The translations under genes and the position numbers were made by a program. This document shows positions 28,474-38,235 of a DNA stretch of 64,000 bases, in pieces. Each line of letters starts with the position of its first letter. Position 1 is the first letter of the stretch. Under the pieces are notes generated by a model that was not told where the DNA came from, made no database searches, and saw only the letters and a list, made by a program, of their open reading frames with translations. The DNA is from Kitasatospora cheerisanensis KCTC 2395 (GTDB taxonomy: Bacteria > Actinomycetota > Actinomycetes > Streptomycetales > Streptomycetaceae), in contig NZ_KK853997.1 of NCBI RefSeq assembly GCF_000696185.1, positions 2,499,926-2,563,925 of the forward strand, given 5' to 3'.

Positions 28474-30296
28474 GTGGGGCGGCATCGGAGGGCGGTGGCC
28501 GGGCAGGCCGTGCGGGGGCTGGTGGAGGTGGCACCGCGGGCGGCGCTGTGGCGGCTGGCGGGGTGGTCCGCGGTGGAGGCGGTGCCGGCGTTGTGTTCGG
28601 GGCTGCTGGTGGCAGCGGCGGCGGACCGCGGGTTTCTGGCGGGGCGGCCGTGGGTCGGGTTCGGGTGGCTGGCGGGGCTGGGGGCGGTGACGGCGCTGCG
28701 GGCGGTCGCGGCGCGGGCGGTGTTCCCGCATCTCGCGGAGGTGGTCGAGCCGCTGCGGGACGCGCTGGTGGCGCGGGTGGTGCGGGGTGCGCTCGCCCGG
28801 CCGGATCCGGACGGTCCGGCGGAGATCGCCCGGATCACCGAACAGGTCGAGTCTGCCCGGCAGTTGACGGCGACGCTGCTGCGCAGTGCGCGGGGTGTCG
28901 GGGTGGGCCTGCTGGCCGCGCTGGTCGGGTTGGGGCTGCTCGCGCCGGTGGTCCTGCCGCTGGTGCTGCTGCCGCTGCTGGTCTCGGGGGTGCTGTTCGC
29001 GCGCCTGCTGGGGCCGCTGGTGGCGCGCCGCCGGGCGGTGGTGCTGGCGGACGAGCGGATCGCCGCGGAGGCGGGCCGGGCGTTCGCGGGACTGCGGGAC
29101 GTGGCGGCGTGCGGGCGCAGCAGCGGGTGGCGGAGCGGCTGGAGGCGCTGGTCACGGCCCAGGGCGAGGCGTTGCGGGCGGTGGGCCGGGCGGCGGCGGC
29201 CCGTTCGTCGACGGTGGCGGTGGGCGGGCGGCTGCCGCTGCTGGTGGTGGTGTGCGCGGCGCCGTGGCTGGTCGCCGACGGGTGGCTGTCGGCCGGTGAG
29301 GTGCTGGGCGTGGCGACCTACCTGTTGCAGCAACTGGAGCCGGCGGTGCGGACCTTGGCGGGCATGCTGGGCAGTTGGCTGCTCGATCTGGCCGTGGTGC
29401 TGGAGCGCCTCTCGTCCTCCACTCCACCGCACCCTCTCGCGGCGCCGGACACGTCGGTCCCACTCCCGTTGGCGGACGGCTCGTTGACCGTCCGTTCGCT
29501 GCGGTACGCGCACGCGCCGGGCGCCGATCCCGTCCTGGACGGGCTGGAGTTCACGGTGCCTCCGGGCGGGCGGCTGGCGGTGGTGGGGCCGAGCGGGACG
29601 GGGAAGTCGACGCTGGCGGCGCTGCTGGCCGGGATGCTGGCGCCGGACCGCGGTCACGTGCTGGTGGGCGGCGTGGAGTTGGCGAGGGTTCCGGGCGCCG
29701 GGCGGGCGTCCCGGCTGGCGCTGGTGCCGCAGGAGGCGTACGTGTTCGCCGGGTCGGTCCGGGAGAACCTGCGCTGGCCGTCCGGCGAGCAGTCGGACCG
29801 GGAACTCGCCGACGCGGCGGAGAAGTTGGGAGCCGCCGGGCTGCTGGCCCGGCTGGGCGGGCCGGACGGCCGGATCGCCTCGCCGGCCGCGCTGTCCGCC
29901 GGTGAGCGTCAACTGCTGGCGCTGGTACGGACGTTCGTCTCGCCCGCGCCGGTCGTCGTGCTGGACGAGGCGACCTGCCATCTGGACGCGGCGGCGGAGC
30001 GGCGTGCGGAGGAGGCGTTCGCGGAGCGGCCGGGGACGCTGGTGGTGGTGGCGCACCGGCTCGGGTCCGCGGTGCGGGCCGATCGGGTGCTGCTGCTGGA
30101 CGGCGGCCGGGGCGTTCTCGCGGGGCACGGCGATCTGCAGGTGATCTCGCCGCTGTACCGGGAACTGGTCGGCCACTGGCGGGCGTCGATCGGGGTGGGC
30201 GGGCCGGCCGCCATGTCGGGGCCGGGGAGCGGGCGGCGTGAGAGCGGCGGGCGTGTGGCGGGCCGGGTTTCCGGGGCGCGACGCGCAGCGGTTTGA
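28474..30296 (+). CDS. ABC exporter half-transporter 2 of lanthipeptide cluster, split by an apparent frameshift
   Basis: The start is a GTG 7 nt behind GGAGGGGAG. The membrane domain begins in one frame (AVRGLVEVAPRAALWRLAGW...FAGLRDVAACG) and continues in another from about 29118 (AQQRVAERLEALVTAQGE...). The switch occurs in a GCGGGCGCAGCAGCG tract. The remainder includes Walker A GPSGTGKST, Q-loop VPQEAYVF, signature LSAGERQLL and canonical Walker B VVVLDEATCHLD. The two exporters probably form a heterodimer in which this subunit supplies the proper catalytic Glu and the first supplies the canonical LSGGE. The split is most likely a one-base sequence error, since both parts are conserved. 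Confidence 0.83.
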
Positions 30297-30459
30297 GTAG
30301 GCTCCGATCCGATCCGGCCGTTATCGTGGCCCCTTCGCGGGCCGTCCACGAGGACGGCCGGCTTCCTGCTGTCCGGGTCCCGGGCACACCGGTACGCCGA
30401 GGCGTACCCGGCGCACCTTTCCGCAGAGACCATCCATTCGCACGGAGAAGACTGACCTG

Positions 30460-30612
30460 ATGTCCGAGTCCATCGACGACACCACCGAGCACGACCACCG
30501 CGCGCCCGGCGCCGACGAGACCGCCGACGGCGTGGCTCACGGCCGGCACCGGGGCACCACCGCCAGCGACGACAGCGCGGACGCGGACCCGCACGGCCGC
30601 CACCGCCGCTGA
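30460..30612 (+). CDS. 50-aa acidic/histidine-rich peptide with GRHR repeats
   Basis: The ATG lies 9 nt after GGAGAAG. The product is 50 aa, hydrophilic, with an acidic first half (SESIDDTTEHDH) and two copies of HGRHR (HGRHRG near residue 31 and HGRHRR at the C-terminus). It has no cysteine, no signal peptide and no hydrophobic segment. I do not recognise a function. It is about 160 bp downstream of the second exporter and has a strong terminator after it, so it could be the last gene of the lanthipeptide transcript or an independent small gene. Confidence 0.6.
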   Translation: MSESIDDTTEHDHRAPGADETADGVAHGRHRGTTASDDSADADPHGRHRR

Positions 30613-30665
30613 CGTCCTGGTCGCCGCGGGCCGGACGGCCCGCCGCCCGACCACCTCGCACCGCC

Positions 30666-30708
30666 GACGCCCCGGGCCCGTCACCGTCCTGACGGGCCCG
30701 GGGGCGTC
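30666..30708. terminator. Strong GC-rich terminator between the 50-aa ORF and the dehydrogenase
   Basis: An 18-bp inverted repeat with one bulge (GACGCCCCGGGCCCGTCA and its complement) and a loop of about 6 nt lies between two converging genes, so it can end both. Confidence 0.8.
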
Positions 30709-30746
30709 GGCCGTCGAGCCGCCGGGCAGCGGCCGGTGAGTGGCCG

Positions 30747-31826
30747 TCAGTCGAGGGTGAGCACGGTGCGCAGCGCCTCGCCGCTGCGCATCTGCCGGAT
30801 CGCCTCGTTGACCTCGGCCAGCGGCAGCCGGTGGGTGATCATGCCGGCCAGGTCGAGCCGGCCGGCCCGCCACAGGTCGACGGCCCGGCCGGCGGTGCGG
30901 CGGACGTCGCCGCCGCCGTACATGGACGGCAGCAGGCGCTTCTCGTTGAAGAACAGTTCACCGAGGCTGAACGCCACCTTGTCGTCGGCCGCTCCGGCGC
31001 CGATCACCACCACCGCGCCGCCGCGCCGGGCGGCGTCGTAGCCGGCCCGGACGGTGGCGGAGCGGCCGACGGCCTCGAAGACGTAGTCGAAGCCGCCGCC
31101 GGGGACGCCGCGGGCCGCGGACTTGAGGTCCTCGGGGGCGATCGCCTCGGTCGCGCCGAAGCCGAGGGCGCGTTCGCGCCGGGACTCGACCGGGTCGACG
31201 ACGGTGATCCGGGCCGCGCCGCAGATCCTGGCGCCCTGGACGGCGGCGATGCCGACGCCGCCCGCGCCGATCACGGCGACCGCCGAACCCGGCTCCACCC
31301 GGGCGGTGTTGACGGCGGCTCCGAGTCCGGTGGTGACGCCGCAGCCGATCAGCGCGGCCAGCTCGTAGGGCAGGTCGGCGGGCACCGGCAGCAGGGCGTC
31401 GGCGGCGACGACCAGCTCCTCGGCGAAGGTGCCGGTGCTGTAGAAGCCGTACGCGTCGGTGTCGCCGCCGACCCGGAAGGTCGGGGTGGACAGCCTGCGG
31501 AGCGAGGACACGCACAGGTGGGTCCGGCCGTGCAGGCAGGCGTGGCAGCTGCCGCAGGGCGGCATCCAGCAGAGCACCACCCGGTCGCCGGGGGCGAGGC
31601 CGGTGACGCCCTCGCCGACCTCGACCACCTCGCCGGCGCCCTCGTGGCCGGGCACGAACGGGGCGGGCTGCGGGAGCACGCCGGCCATCGCGGACAGGTC
31701 GGAGTGGCAGAGGCTGGCGGCGTGCAGCCGGACCCGGACCCTGCCCGGTCCGAAGCCGATCGCTTCGACGTCGTCGCGGACGTCCAGGGTGTCCTGTCCG
31801 GTCTTCTGCAGGATCGCTGCGCGCAC
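30747..31826 (-). CDS. Zinc-dependent alcohol dehydrogenase (MDR superfamily)
   Basis: The product is 359 aa. Catalytic zinc ligands are seen in LCHSDLSAM and GHEGAGEVVEVG. The four-cysteine structural zinc site is CGSCHACLHGRTHLC. The Rossmann motif is VIGAGGVGIAAVQGA. These features fit the class of NAD(P)-dependent long-chain zinc alcohol dehydrogenases acting on primary alcohols or aldehydes. Substrate is unknown. The start is an ATG at 31826. A 14-bp palindrome matching the KstR operator pattern lies 94 bp upstream, suggesting control by the TetR regulator at 41683 and a link to lipid or sterol-like metabolism (inference). Confidence 0.9.
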   Translation of the reverse strand: MRAAILQKTGQDTLDVRDDVEAIGFGPGRVRVRLHAASLCHSDLSAMAGVLPQPAPFVPGHEGAGEVVEVGEGVTGLAPGDRVVLCWMPPCGSCHACLHGRTHLCVSSLRRLSTPTFRVGGDTDAYGFYSTGTFAEELVVAADALLPVPADLPYELAALIGCGVTTGLGAAVNTARVEPGSAVAVIGAGGVGIAAVQGARICGAARITVVDPVESRRERALGFGATEAIAPEDLKSAARGVPGGGFDYVFEAVGRSATVRAGYDAARRGGAVVVIGAGAADDKVAFSLGELFFNEKRLLPSMYGGGDVRRTAGRAVDLWRAGRLDLAGMITHRLPLAEVNEAIRQMRSGEALRTVLTLD

Positions 31827-31919
31827 GGGCTGCTCCCGGGGTGAGGGTCCACCGCCGGCGGGCGGCGGGCCCGGCTGCGGTGGGGCGGTTGGGGGCTACG
31901 GAGGGCGGGGCCGCGGCGG

Positions 31920-31933
31920 TGGAACACGTTCTA
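31920..31933. promoter_or_regulatory. KstR-like operator upstream of alcohol dehydrogenase
   Basis: TGGAACACGTTCTA fits the mycobacterial KstR half-site pattern TnnAACnnGTTnnA at every fixed position. It lies in the gap between the leftward dehydrogenase and the rightward M48 protease. A KstR-like TetR regulator is encoded 10 kb away. Confidence 0.55.
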
Positions 31934-32096
31934 CTCCGGGGCCGCCCTCTGGTATAGCGCATCGGTGCGGCCGGGCGGCAGCCCGCACCCACTCGTCCCG
32001 GCCCGCGCCCACTCGTCCCGGCTCGCGCGGACCGTCGGCACGCACCGACCGGAAACCGCTTTCCCGCTGTCCTCCGGCATGGCATGATCCGCCGCC

Positions 32097-33469
32097 ATGT
32101 CCACCACCGAAGCCCCGGGCGACAGAGCCCCCGACGCCGACGGCCCTGCCGCCGCGGGCGCCTCTCCCACCGAGCGCTGCCCCGAGTGCCGCTCCGCACT
32201 CGTCGTGAACGAACGCTTCCCCACCTGGTGCCCGAACTGCGAGTGGAACCTGATTCCGCCCGGGCCCGCCGCCGACCCCCTCACTCCGCGTCAGCAGCGC
32301 CGCGCGGACCGGGCCGAACGCCGCGACGAGGCCGTCCGGCGCGACCTCCGGAACCGCAGCGAGCAGGTGTTCACGCTGGTGTCCGAGGGCGGCTCGGACC
32401 TCCGGGACCGCGCGACGACGGCCGCGTACGCGCTGGCCGGCGTGGTCCACCTGGTGTCGCTGACGGTGCTGCTGCTCGGTCTCGGTCTGGTCACCGGGCT
32501 GCTGCTGCCGGGCTGGCCGGGCCGGATCCTCGGGGTGATCGCGCTGGCCGTCGCCTTCCAACTGCGCCCCCGCCTGGGCCGCCCGGCCCGTGACGGCCTG
32601 CTGCCCCGGGCCGCCGCGCCGACCCTGTACGAGCTGGTCGACCGGGTCTGCGAGGCGGCGGGCGCGCCGAAGGTCGACACGATCGTGGTCGACGGGGACT
32701 GGAACGCCTCCTTCGCCGTGCTCGGCCTGCGCCGCCGCCGGCAGCTGACCATCGGCCTGCCGCTGTGGACGGTGCTGTCCCCGCAGCAGCGGGTCGCGGT
32801 GCTCGCGCACGAGATCGGACACTGCGTCAACGGCGACAACCGGCGCGGACTGTGGACCGGTTCGGCGCTCAACGCCCTGGTCGCGTGGTACCGGCTGACC
32901 CTGCCCGACTGGACCCGGAGCCGGAGCGGCTCGCTCGGGCTGATCGTGATGATCGCCGACGCGCTGGCCAACCGGGTCCTGTGGGTGCTGAACCGGACGG
33001 TGCGTGCGCTGGTGCTGCTGATGAACCGGCTGTGGCTGCGCTCCGGGCAGGCCGCCGAGTACCGGGCCGACCTGCTGGCGGTCCGGCTGACCTCGGTCGC
33101 CGACACCCGCGGCACGCTGACCGCGCTGCTGCACCGGCCGACCTTCGAGACGGTGCTGCACCGTCAGCGCGCCGTCCCCCGGCGGCGGCCGCGGCCGGCG
33201 GGCCCGCCGCGCCCGACCTGTGGCAGGCGCTGGCCGAGGCCGTCCGCACCGTCCCGCCGCTGGAGACCGAACGCCGGCTGCGGGCGGCCGCCCGGGAGGA
33301 CAGCGCCGTGGACAGCTCGCACCCGCCGACCCACCTGCGGCTGCGGATGCTCACCGCCACCCCGGCCGAGCAGCACCGGCACCCGGTGGTGCTGGACGCC
33401 GGCCGGAGCGCGCTGATCGAGGCCGAACTGGCCGGCCGCCGCGAACGGATTGCCGTCGACCTGCGCTGA
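32097..33469 (+). CDS. M48-family membrane zinc metalloprotease with N-terminal zinc ribbon, split by an apparent frameshift
   Basis: The N-terminus carries a CxxC...CxxC ribbon (CPECRSAL...CPNCEWNL). A hydrophobic pair at about 110-145 follows, then the peptidase domain with HEIGH at about 239-243 (LAHEIGHCVNGDN) and the downstream Glu of AEYRADLLAV. After about 33170 the frame changes within a C/G-rich tract, and the conserved tail (DLWQALAEAVRTVPPLETERRLR...) follows in the new frame to 33469. Members resemble HtpX/Oma1-type membrane quality-control proteases. No clear ribosome site is seen, so the start is the ATG at 32097 by default. A true frameshift cannot be excluded but a sequence error is likelier. 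Confidence 0.8.
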
Positions 33470-33618
33470 CCCGGCCCGTCCCGGTCGGCCACCCGCCCCA
33501 CCACGGGCGGCCACCTCACGGCAGCAGGCGGGCGGAGCGGCCGGCGACCGGTCCGCGAAGGGCGTTCCTACCATCCAGTAGGGTCCTGGTCAGTCCCCCA
33601 GCCCGGCAGGAGCGCCCG

Positions 33619-34278
33619 ATGACCGACCTCACCCCCGCCGCCCCGGCCACGCCCGACCCGCAGGTGCTCGACGCGTTCCGGGCCGCCACCGGCTTCATGC
33701 CGGAGGACGAGGGCCTGGCGCTGTACGCGGCGGCCCTGGAGGCGGCGGGGCGCACCGGCCTGCCGCTGCTGGAGATCGGCACCTACTGCGGGCGTTCGGC
33801 GATCCTGCTGGCCGACGCCGCCCGCCGGGCCGGCACGGTCGCGCTGACCGTCGACCACCACCGCGGCTCCGAGGAGCAGCAGCCGGGCTGGGAGTACCAC
33901 GACCCGACGCTGGTCGACCCGGAGGTCGGCCTGATGGACACCCTGCCGCGGTTCCGCCGCACCCTGCACGCGGCCGGCCTGGAGCCGCACGTGGTGGCGC
34001 TGGTCGGCCGCTCGCCGCAGATCGCGGCGGTGTGGCAGGGCCGGCTGTCGCTGGTGTTCATCGACGGCGGGCACACCGACGAGCACGCCACCGGCGACTA
34101 CCTGGGCTGGGCCCCGCACCTGGCCGAGGACGGCCTGCTGGTGGTGCACGACGTGTTCCCCGACCCGGCGGACGGCGGCCAGGCCCCGTACCGGGTGTAC
34201 CTGCGGGCACTGGACGAGGGCTTCGAGGAGGTCTCGGTGACGGGCTCGCTGCGGGTGCTGCGCCGCGCCGCTTCCTGA
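33619..34278 (+). CDS. Class I SAM-dependent methyltransferase (Methyltransf_24 family)
   Basis: The product is 219 aa from an ATG 6 nt behind CAGGAG. The AdoMet-binding loop is LLEIGTYCGRSAILLADAARRAG. The acidic residues in VDHHRGSEEQQ and the metal-site-like FIDGGHTDEHATGDY follow, resembling the O-methyltransferase group acting on small molecules. The substrate is unknown. It is followed by a monocistronic-looking gap of about 230 bp with no gene. Confidence 0.82.
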   Translation: MTDLTPAAPATPDPQVLDAFRAATGFMPEDEGLALYAAALEAAGRTGLPLLEIGTYCGRSAILLADAARRAGTVALTVDHHRGSEEQQPGWEYHDPTLVDPEVGLMDTLPRFRRTLHAAGLEPHVVALVGRSPQIAAVWQGRLSLVFIDGGHTDEHATGDYLGWAPHLAEDGLLVVHDVFPDPADGGQAPYRVYLRALDEGFEEVSVTGSLRVLRRAAS

Positions 34279-34512
34279 CCTTCCGTCACCCTCCGGGCCG
34301 GGCCGCGGTCGGCGAACTTTCCGGCCGCGACCGGGAACGATCACCGCCGCTGCGGCGTCGTCCCCACCGCGACGCGTTGCGGGACCGCCGTGACCCGCCC
34401 CGCCGACGGCCGGTACGGTGTCGGGGCGGCAGACGGCGAACGACCCGTGCGGGCGCGGTCGGTGCGACGGACAGGCATCCACGGGTCAGCAGGCGGGGGC
34501 GAGGGGCAACGC

Positions 34513-35939
34513 ATGACGGAACAGGGCAGGGCCGCACGGGCGGTGTGGGATCCGACCGCGAACAACGGCGCGGGCGGGTGGGTCCGCAAGCCGGCGGCGG
34601 CCGACCCGGCTGCCGCGGGTCCGCCCACCACGGCGATCCCGCTGCCGAAGTTCGACGACGGCCCGGTCGCGCCCGCCGCCCCGGTCCCACCGGTCTCTCC
34701 CGTCTCGCCCGTCCCGCCGGTCACCCCCGTTCCGCCGGTCTCCCCGCTCTCTCCGATCCCCCGGCCTCCCCGGTCCCGCCGGTCCCGCCGCAGGCCGAGG
34801 CGCCGCAGCCGCAGCAGCCCGCAGCCCCGCAGCCCTCGTACGGCGGGCAGCAGACCTTCGGCGGGCAGCAGTCCCCGCAGCCGCAGGGCCAGACGTTCGG
34901 CGGCCAGCAGGGCTTCGCCGCGCCGCCTGGCTTCCCCGAGCAGCCGGCCCAGGGTCCGCAGCCCACCTTCGGCGGCCAGCCCCCGCAGAGCGGTCCGCCC
35001 CCGCAGCCCGGCCAGCCCTCGTTCGGCGGCCAGCAGGCCTTCGGCGGCCAGCCTCAGTTCGACCAACAGCCGTACGGGCAGCAGCAGTTCGGCGGCCCGC
35101 AGGGCACCTTCGGCGGGCAGCCGGGCTTCGGCGGCCAGCAGACCTTCGGGGGCCAGCCGCAGTTCGGGAACGGCCCGGGCGGGTACGGCGGCCAGGAGCC
35201 CGAGTTCGACTACGAGGAGGACCCGCGGCGGCGGCGCACCCCGGTGCTGATCGGCGCGGCGGTGGCGCTGCTGCTGGTGATCGGCGTCGGCGTGGTGTGG
35301 GCGGTGAAGAACAGCGACACCAGCGGCTCGAACCAGGCGCAGGGCGGCAGCACCGCCCCGGCGCCGGTCCCGTCGCAGGGCGGCGGCGCCGGCGGGCAGG
35401 GCGCGTCGCCGGCGGCCTCCGCCTCGGGTGCCGCCGATCCGTCGCCGTCCGCCTCGGGCGCGTCCTCGGCCGGGCCGGACGCCGCCTCGCAGGCGAAGGC
35501 GCTGGACGCGCTGCTGACGAAGGGTGAGAACGCGAAGGCGCCGATCGGCAACGCGGTGGCGAAGGTCCGCAGCTGCCCGCCGAAGGCGGAGATCGACAAC
35601 GCCGCGAAGGTGTTCGACACCGGCGCCCAGCAGCGCGACCAACTGCTCGCCGATCTGGCCCAGTTGAAGACCGACAGCCTGCCCGGCGGGGCGGATGCGG
35701 TGGCGGAGCTGAAGGACGCCTGGCAGCAGTCCGGGGACATCGACCGGGCGTACGCGGCCTGGGCGCGCACCGTCTCCGCGCAGGGCTGTGCGAACAACAC
35801 CGTTCCCAGCACCGCCGACCTGGGCCGCGCCAATGACCTCAACCCGCAGGCCACCCAGTCCAAGAAGGACTTCGTGGCGAAGTGGAAACCGATCGCCGAC
35901 ACGTACGGACTGACGGTGCGTACCTGGGACAGGATCTGA
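34513..35939 (+). CDS. Single-pass membrane protein with Gln/Gly/Phe-rich repeats, split by an apparent frameshift
   Basis: The ATG at 34513 is 6 nt behind GAGGGG. The N-terminal cytoplasmic part is Pro-rich. After a frame switch at about 34755-34775, in a run of C residues, it becomes a low-complexity region with many FGGQQ/FGGQP repeats (about 34850-35200). One membrane helix (TPVLIGAAVALLLVIGVGVVWAV) is followed by a Ser/Ala/Pro linker and an extracellular helical domain with two cysteines (SCPPK, QGCAN). I do not recognise the family. Its stop is 7 bp before the GTG of the amidase gene, suggesting joint expression and a cell-envelope role. Confidence 0.72.
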
Positions 35940-35946
35940 GGAACTC

Positions 35947-36933
35947 GTGACCGGCCGCACCACCCCGCCCCCCGTCGAGCCTGACCCGTACCCCGGCCCG
36001 GAGCAGCGCGCCGCGCTGTGGCGGCCGGCCGCGAAAGTGGCGGGGGTGGTGCTGCCGGTCTGCCTGATCGGCTGGCTGGGCTGGCAGGCCGTCGCGAACA
36101 GTTCGCGGGACGTGGCCCCGCACGCCGCCGTCGCCCCGCAGTACGCGGAGGGCGACCGGCTGGACGCGGACGAGGCGTCGGGCTCCCCGGCTCCGGCGGG
36201 CAGTCCGGAGGCCGGCGCCGCGGCCCCGTCGCCGGCCGCGCCGTCGCCGAGCGCGGCGGGGCGGCCGCTGTCCGGGCGGACGGTGCTGCTCGACCCGGGC
36301 CACAACGCGGGCAACGCGAAGCACACCGCCGACATCAACCGGAAGGTGGACATCGGCAACGGCCGCAAGGAGTGCGACACCACCGGCACGTCCACCAACG
36401 CGGGCTACCCGGAGGCCGAGTTCACCCTCGACGTGGTGCACCGGGCCCGGCAGATCCTCCAGGACCGGGGCGCGACCGTGGTGCTCACCCAGGACGGTGA
36501 CCGCGCCTGGGGTCCGTGCATCGACGAGCGGGCCCGGATCGGCAACGAGGCCAAGGCGGACGCGGCGGTCTCCGTCCACGCGGACGGCGCGTCGGCCTCC
36601 GGCAGCGGCTTCCACGTGATCATGCCCGGCAGGGTGGTGACCGGCCCGGCCGACACCGCCGCGATCGTGGACCCGTCGCACCGGCTGGGCGTGCTGCTGC
36701 GCGACGCGTTCAAGGCCGGCACCGGCGAGCCGACCTCGACGTACATCGGCCAGCAGGGCCTGGACACCCGGACCGACCTGGGCGGGCTCAACCTGTCGAA
36801 GGTCCCGAAGGTGTTCATCGAGTGCGGCAACATGCGCAACGCCGGCGACGCCGGACGGATGTCCGACCCGGCGTGGCGCCAGCGCGCCGCGCAGGCCGTC
36901 GCCGACGCCCTGACCAGCTATCTCACGGGGTGA
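35947..36933 (+). CDS. N-acetylmuramoyl-L-alanine amidase (Amidase_3), membrane-anchored
   Basis: The product is 328 aa from a GTG 3 nt behind GAGGAA. A single membrane segment (about 29-50, AGVVLPVCLIGWLGWQAV) and a Ser/Pro/Ala linker precede the zinc amidase domain from about residue 115. Zinc ligands and active site appear in LLDPGHNAGN, the Glu of YPEAEFTLDV, the His of VSVHADGA and VFIECGNMRNAGDAG. It hydrolyses the bond between N-acetylmuramic acid and L-Ala in peptidoglycan outside the cell. It is probably co-transcribed with the upstream repeat protein. Confidence 0.9.
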   Translation: MTGRTTPPPVEPDPYPGPEQRAALWRPAAKVAGVVLPVCLIGWLGWQAVANSSRDVAPHAAVAPQYAEGDRLDADEASGSPAPAGSPEAGAAAPSPAAPSPSAAGRPLSGRTVLLDPGHNAGNAKHTADINRKVDIGNGRKECDTTGTSTNAGYPEAEFTLDVVHRARQILQDRGATVVLTQDGDRAWGPCIDERARIGNEAKADAAVSVHADGASASGSGFHVIMPGRVVTGPADTAAIVDPSHRLGVLLRDAFKAGTGEPTSTYIGQQGLDTRTDLGGLNLSKVPKVFIECGNMRNAGDAGRMSDPAWRQRAAQAVADALTSYLTG

Positions 36934-37138
36934 GCCGCTGCACCGACCCGCCATCTGACCGCTCGTCCCGTCCCCGTGCCGGACGCCCGCCGACCCGTCC
37001 GGTTCGTACCGGATCCGGAGGGCGCTGTGCACACGGCGTCGCCTTGGCCCTAGGCTTTTGCCCCGTCGTACCGCTCCGGTACCACGGGGGCTCGGTCACC
37101 GCCCGCCGACCACGACTACACCAATGAGGGGAACGTCA

Positions 37139-38125
37139 GTGAATCTGCGCGCTCTCACCAGGGGAGACGCCGCCGTCGCCGGTGCGGCAGTACTGCTCCT
37201 GATTTCGTCCTTCCTTCCTTTCCGGGCGTACGACTGCTCCGGCAAGTACTGCCCCGCCAGCACGTCCCGCAACGGCTGGTCCTCGGACCTGTTCCCGGTG
37301 CTGCCCTCGGTCGTCCTGACCGGCCTGATCGGCGCGGCGCTGATCCTGCTGTTCCGGCTCCAGAAGGAGAACTGGGGCGGCAAGCAGGTCGCCGGTCTGC
37401 GGCTGGACCAGTGGGGCACGGCGCTGGCCGTGGTCTCGTTCTGGGGCTGCCTGTGGACCCTGATCGGCTGCCCGGACGGTCTCAGCAACGGCGCGGGCGC
37501 CTGGCTGTCACTGGTCGCCACGCTGGCCCTGGCGGGTGCGGTGATCGCCGCTCCGCTGGTCCCGGCGCTGGCCGGCCCGCTGCTCTCCGGCGCCCCGTCG
37601 GCGCCGACCACCCCGCAGCCGTTCCCGCCCTACGCCGGTCAGCCCGGCACCCCCGGCCAGCCCGGTCAGGTCGGCCAGCCCGGTCAGCCCGGCGCGTACG
37701 GCTACCCGGGTGCGCAGCAGCAGCCGTTCCCCGGCCAGTCGCAGCCGCAGCCGCAGGCCGAGCAGCCCGCTCCGGCGCAGCAGTTCGGCGGCCAGCCGGC
37801 CGGCGGCTACGGCTACCCGGCGCCCGCGCAGGCGGCCGCTCCGGCTCCGCAGCCGATGGCGCAGCAGCCCACCGCGGTCCAGCCGGCCGTGCAGGACCAC
37901 GTTCCGCCGCAGGCCGCCGCCGCCCCGTTCGCCCCGTTCTGGTTCGCCGTCCCGGCGGTCCGTCCGCTGGCCAACAAGGACAACCCGGCGGCCCCGCCGG
38001 TCGGCGAGCTGGTCCCCGGCACCTGGTACCTGGCGGTGGACCAGCGCGGTGCGGCCCTGGTCGCCCAGCTGCCCGACGGCACCCACGGCGTGCTGACCGA
38101 CACGGCGGGCATCCAGCGCGGCTGA
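37139..38125 (+). CDS. Four-helix membrane protein with Pro/Gln-rich tail
   Basis: The start is a GTG 6-8 nt behind GAGGGGA. An in-frame ATG five codons upstream is possible. Residues 1-150 contain four hydrophobic helices, with CSGKYCPAST in an external loop. Residues about 160-290 are Pro/Gln/Gly-rich (PGQPGQVGQPGQP, QPQPQAEQ). The C-terminal 50 residues are folded-looking (GELVPGTWYLAVDQRGAALVAQLPDG). This type is common in Streptomyces but has no assigned function that I recognise. A very strong terminator follows. Confidence 0.75.
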   Translation: MNLRALTRGDAAVAGAAVLLLISSFLPFRAYDCSGKYCPASTSRNGWSSDLFPVLPSVVLTGLIGAALILLFRLQKENWGGKQVAGLRLDQWGTALAVVSFWGCLWTLIGCPDGLSNGAGAWLSLVATLALAGAVIAAPLVPALAGPLLSGAPSAPTTPQPFPPYAGQPGTPGQPGQVGQPGQPGAYGYPGAQQQPFPGQSQPQPQAEQPAPAQQFGGQPAGGYGYPAPAQAAAPAPQPMAQQPTAVQPAVQDHVPPQAAAAPFAPFWFAVPAVRPLANKDNPAAPPVGELVPGTWYLAVDQRGAALVAQLPDGTHGVLTDTAGIQRG

Positions 38126-38173
38126 CGCCCCGTCGGGGGCGCGCGCGCCCGCGCGGGCGGCCCCGCTCACCAC

Positions 38174-38220
38174 GAAAGGTCCGCCCGAGGAGGGAACTCC
38201 CCTCCTCGGGCGGACCTTTC
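38174..38220. terminator. Perfect 21-bp bidirectional terminator
   Basis: Bases 38174-38194 are exactly complementary to 38200-38220 with a 5-nt loop, between converging genes ending at 38125 and 38236. It is the strongest hairpin noted in the window. Confidence 0.9.
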
Positions 38221-38235
38221 GGCGTCCCTGACGGT

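Noticed and set aside
34850-35200. FGGQQ repeats as a prion-like or gas-vesicle protein
   Set aside because: The region is a cytoplasmic low-complexity arm of a single-pass membrane protein with no matching family motif, so no such function is claimed.
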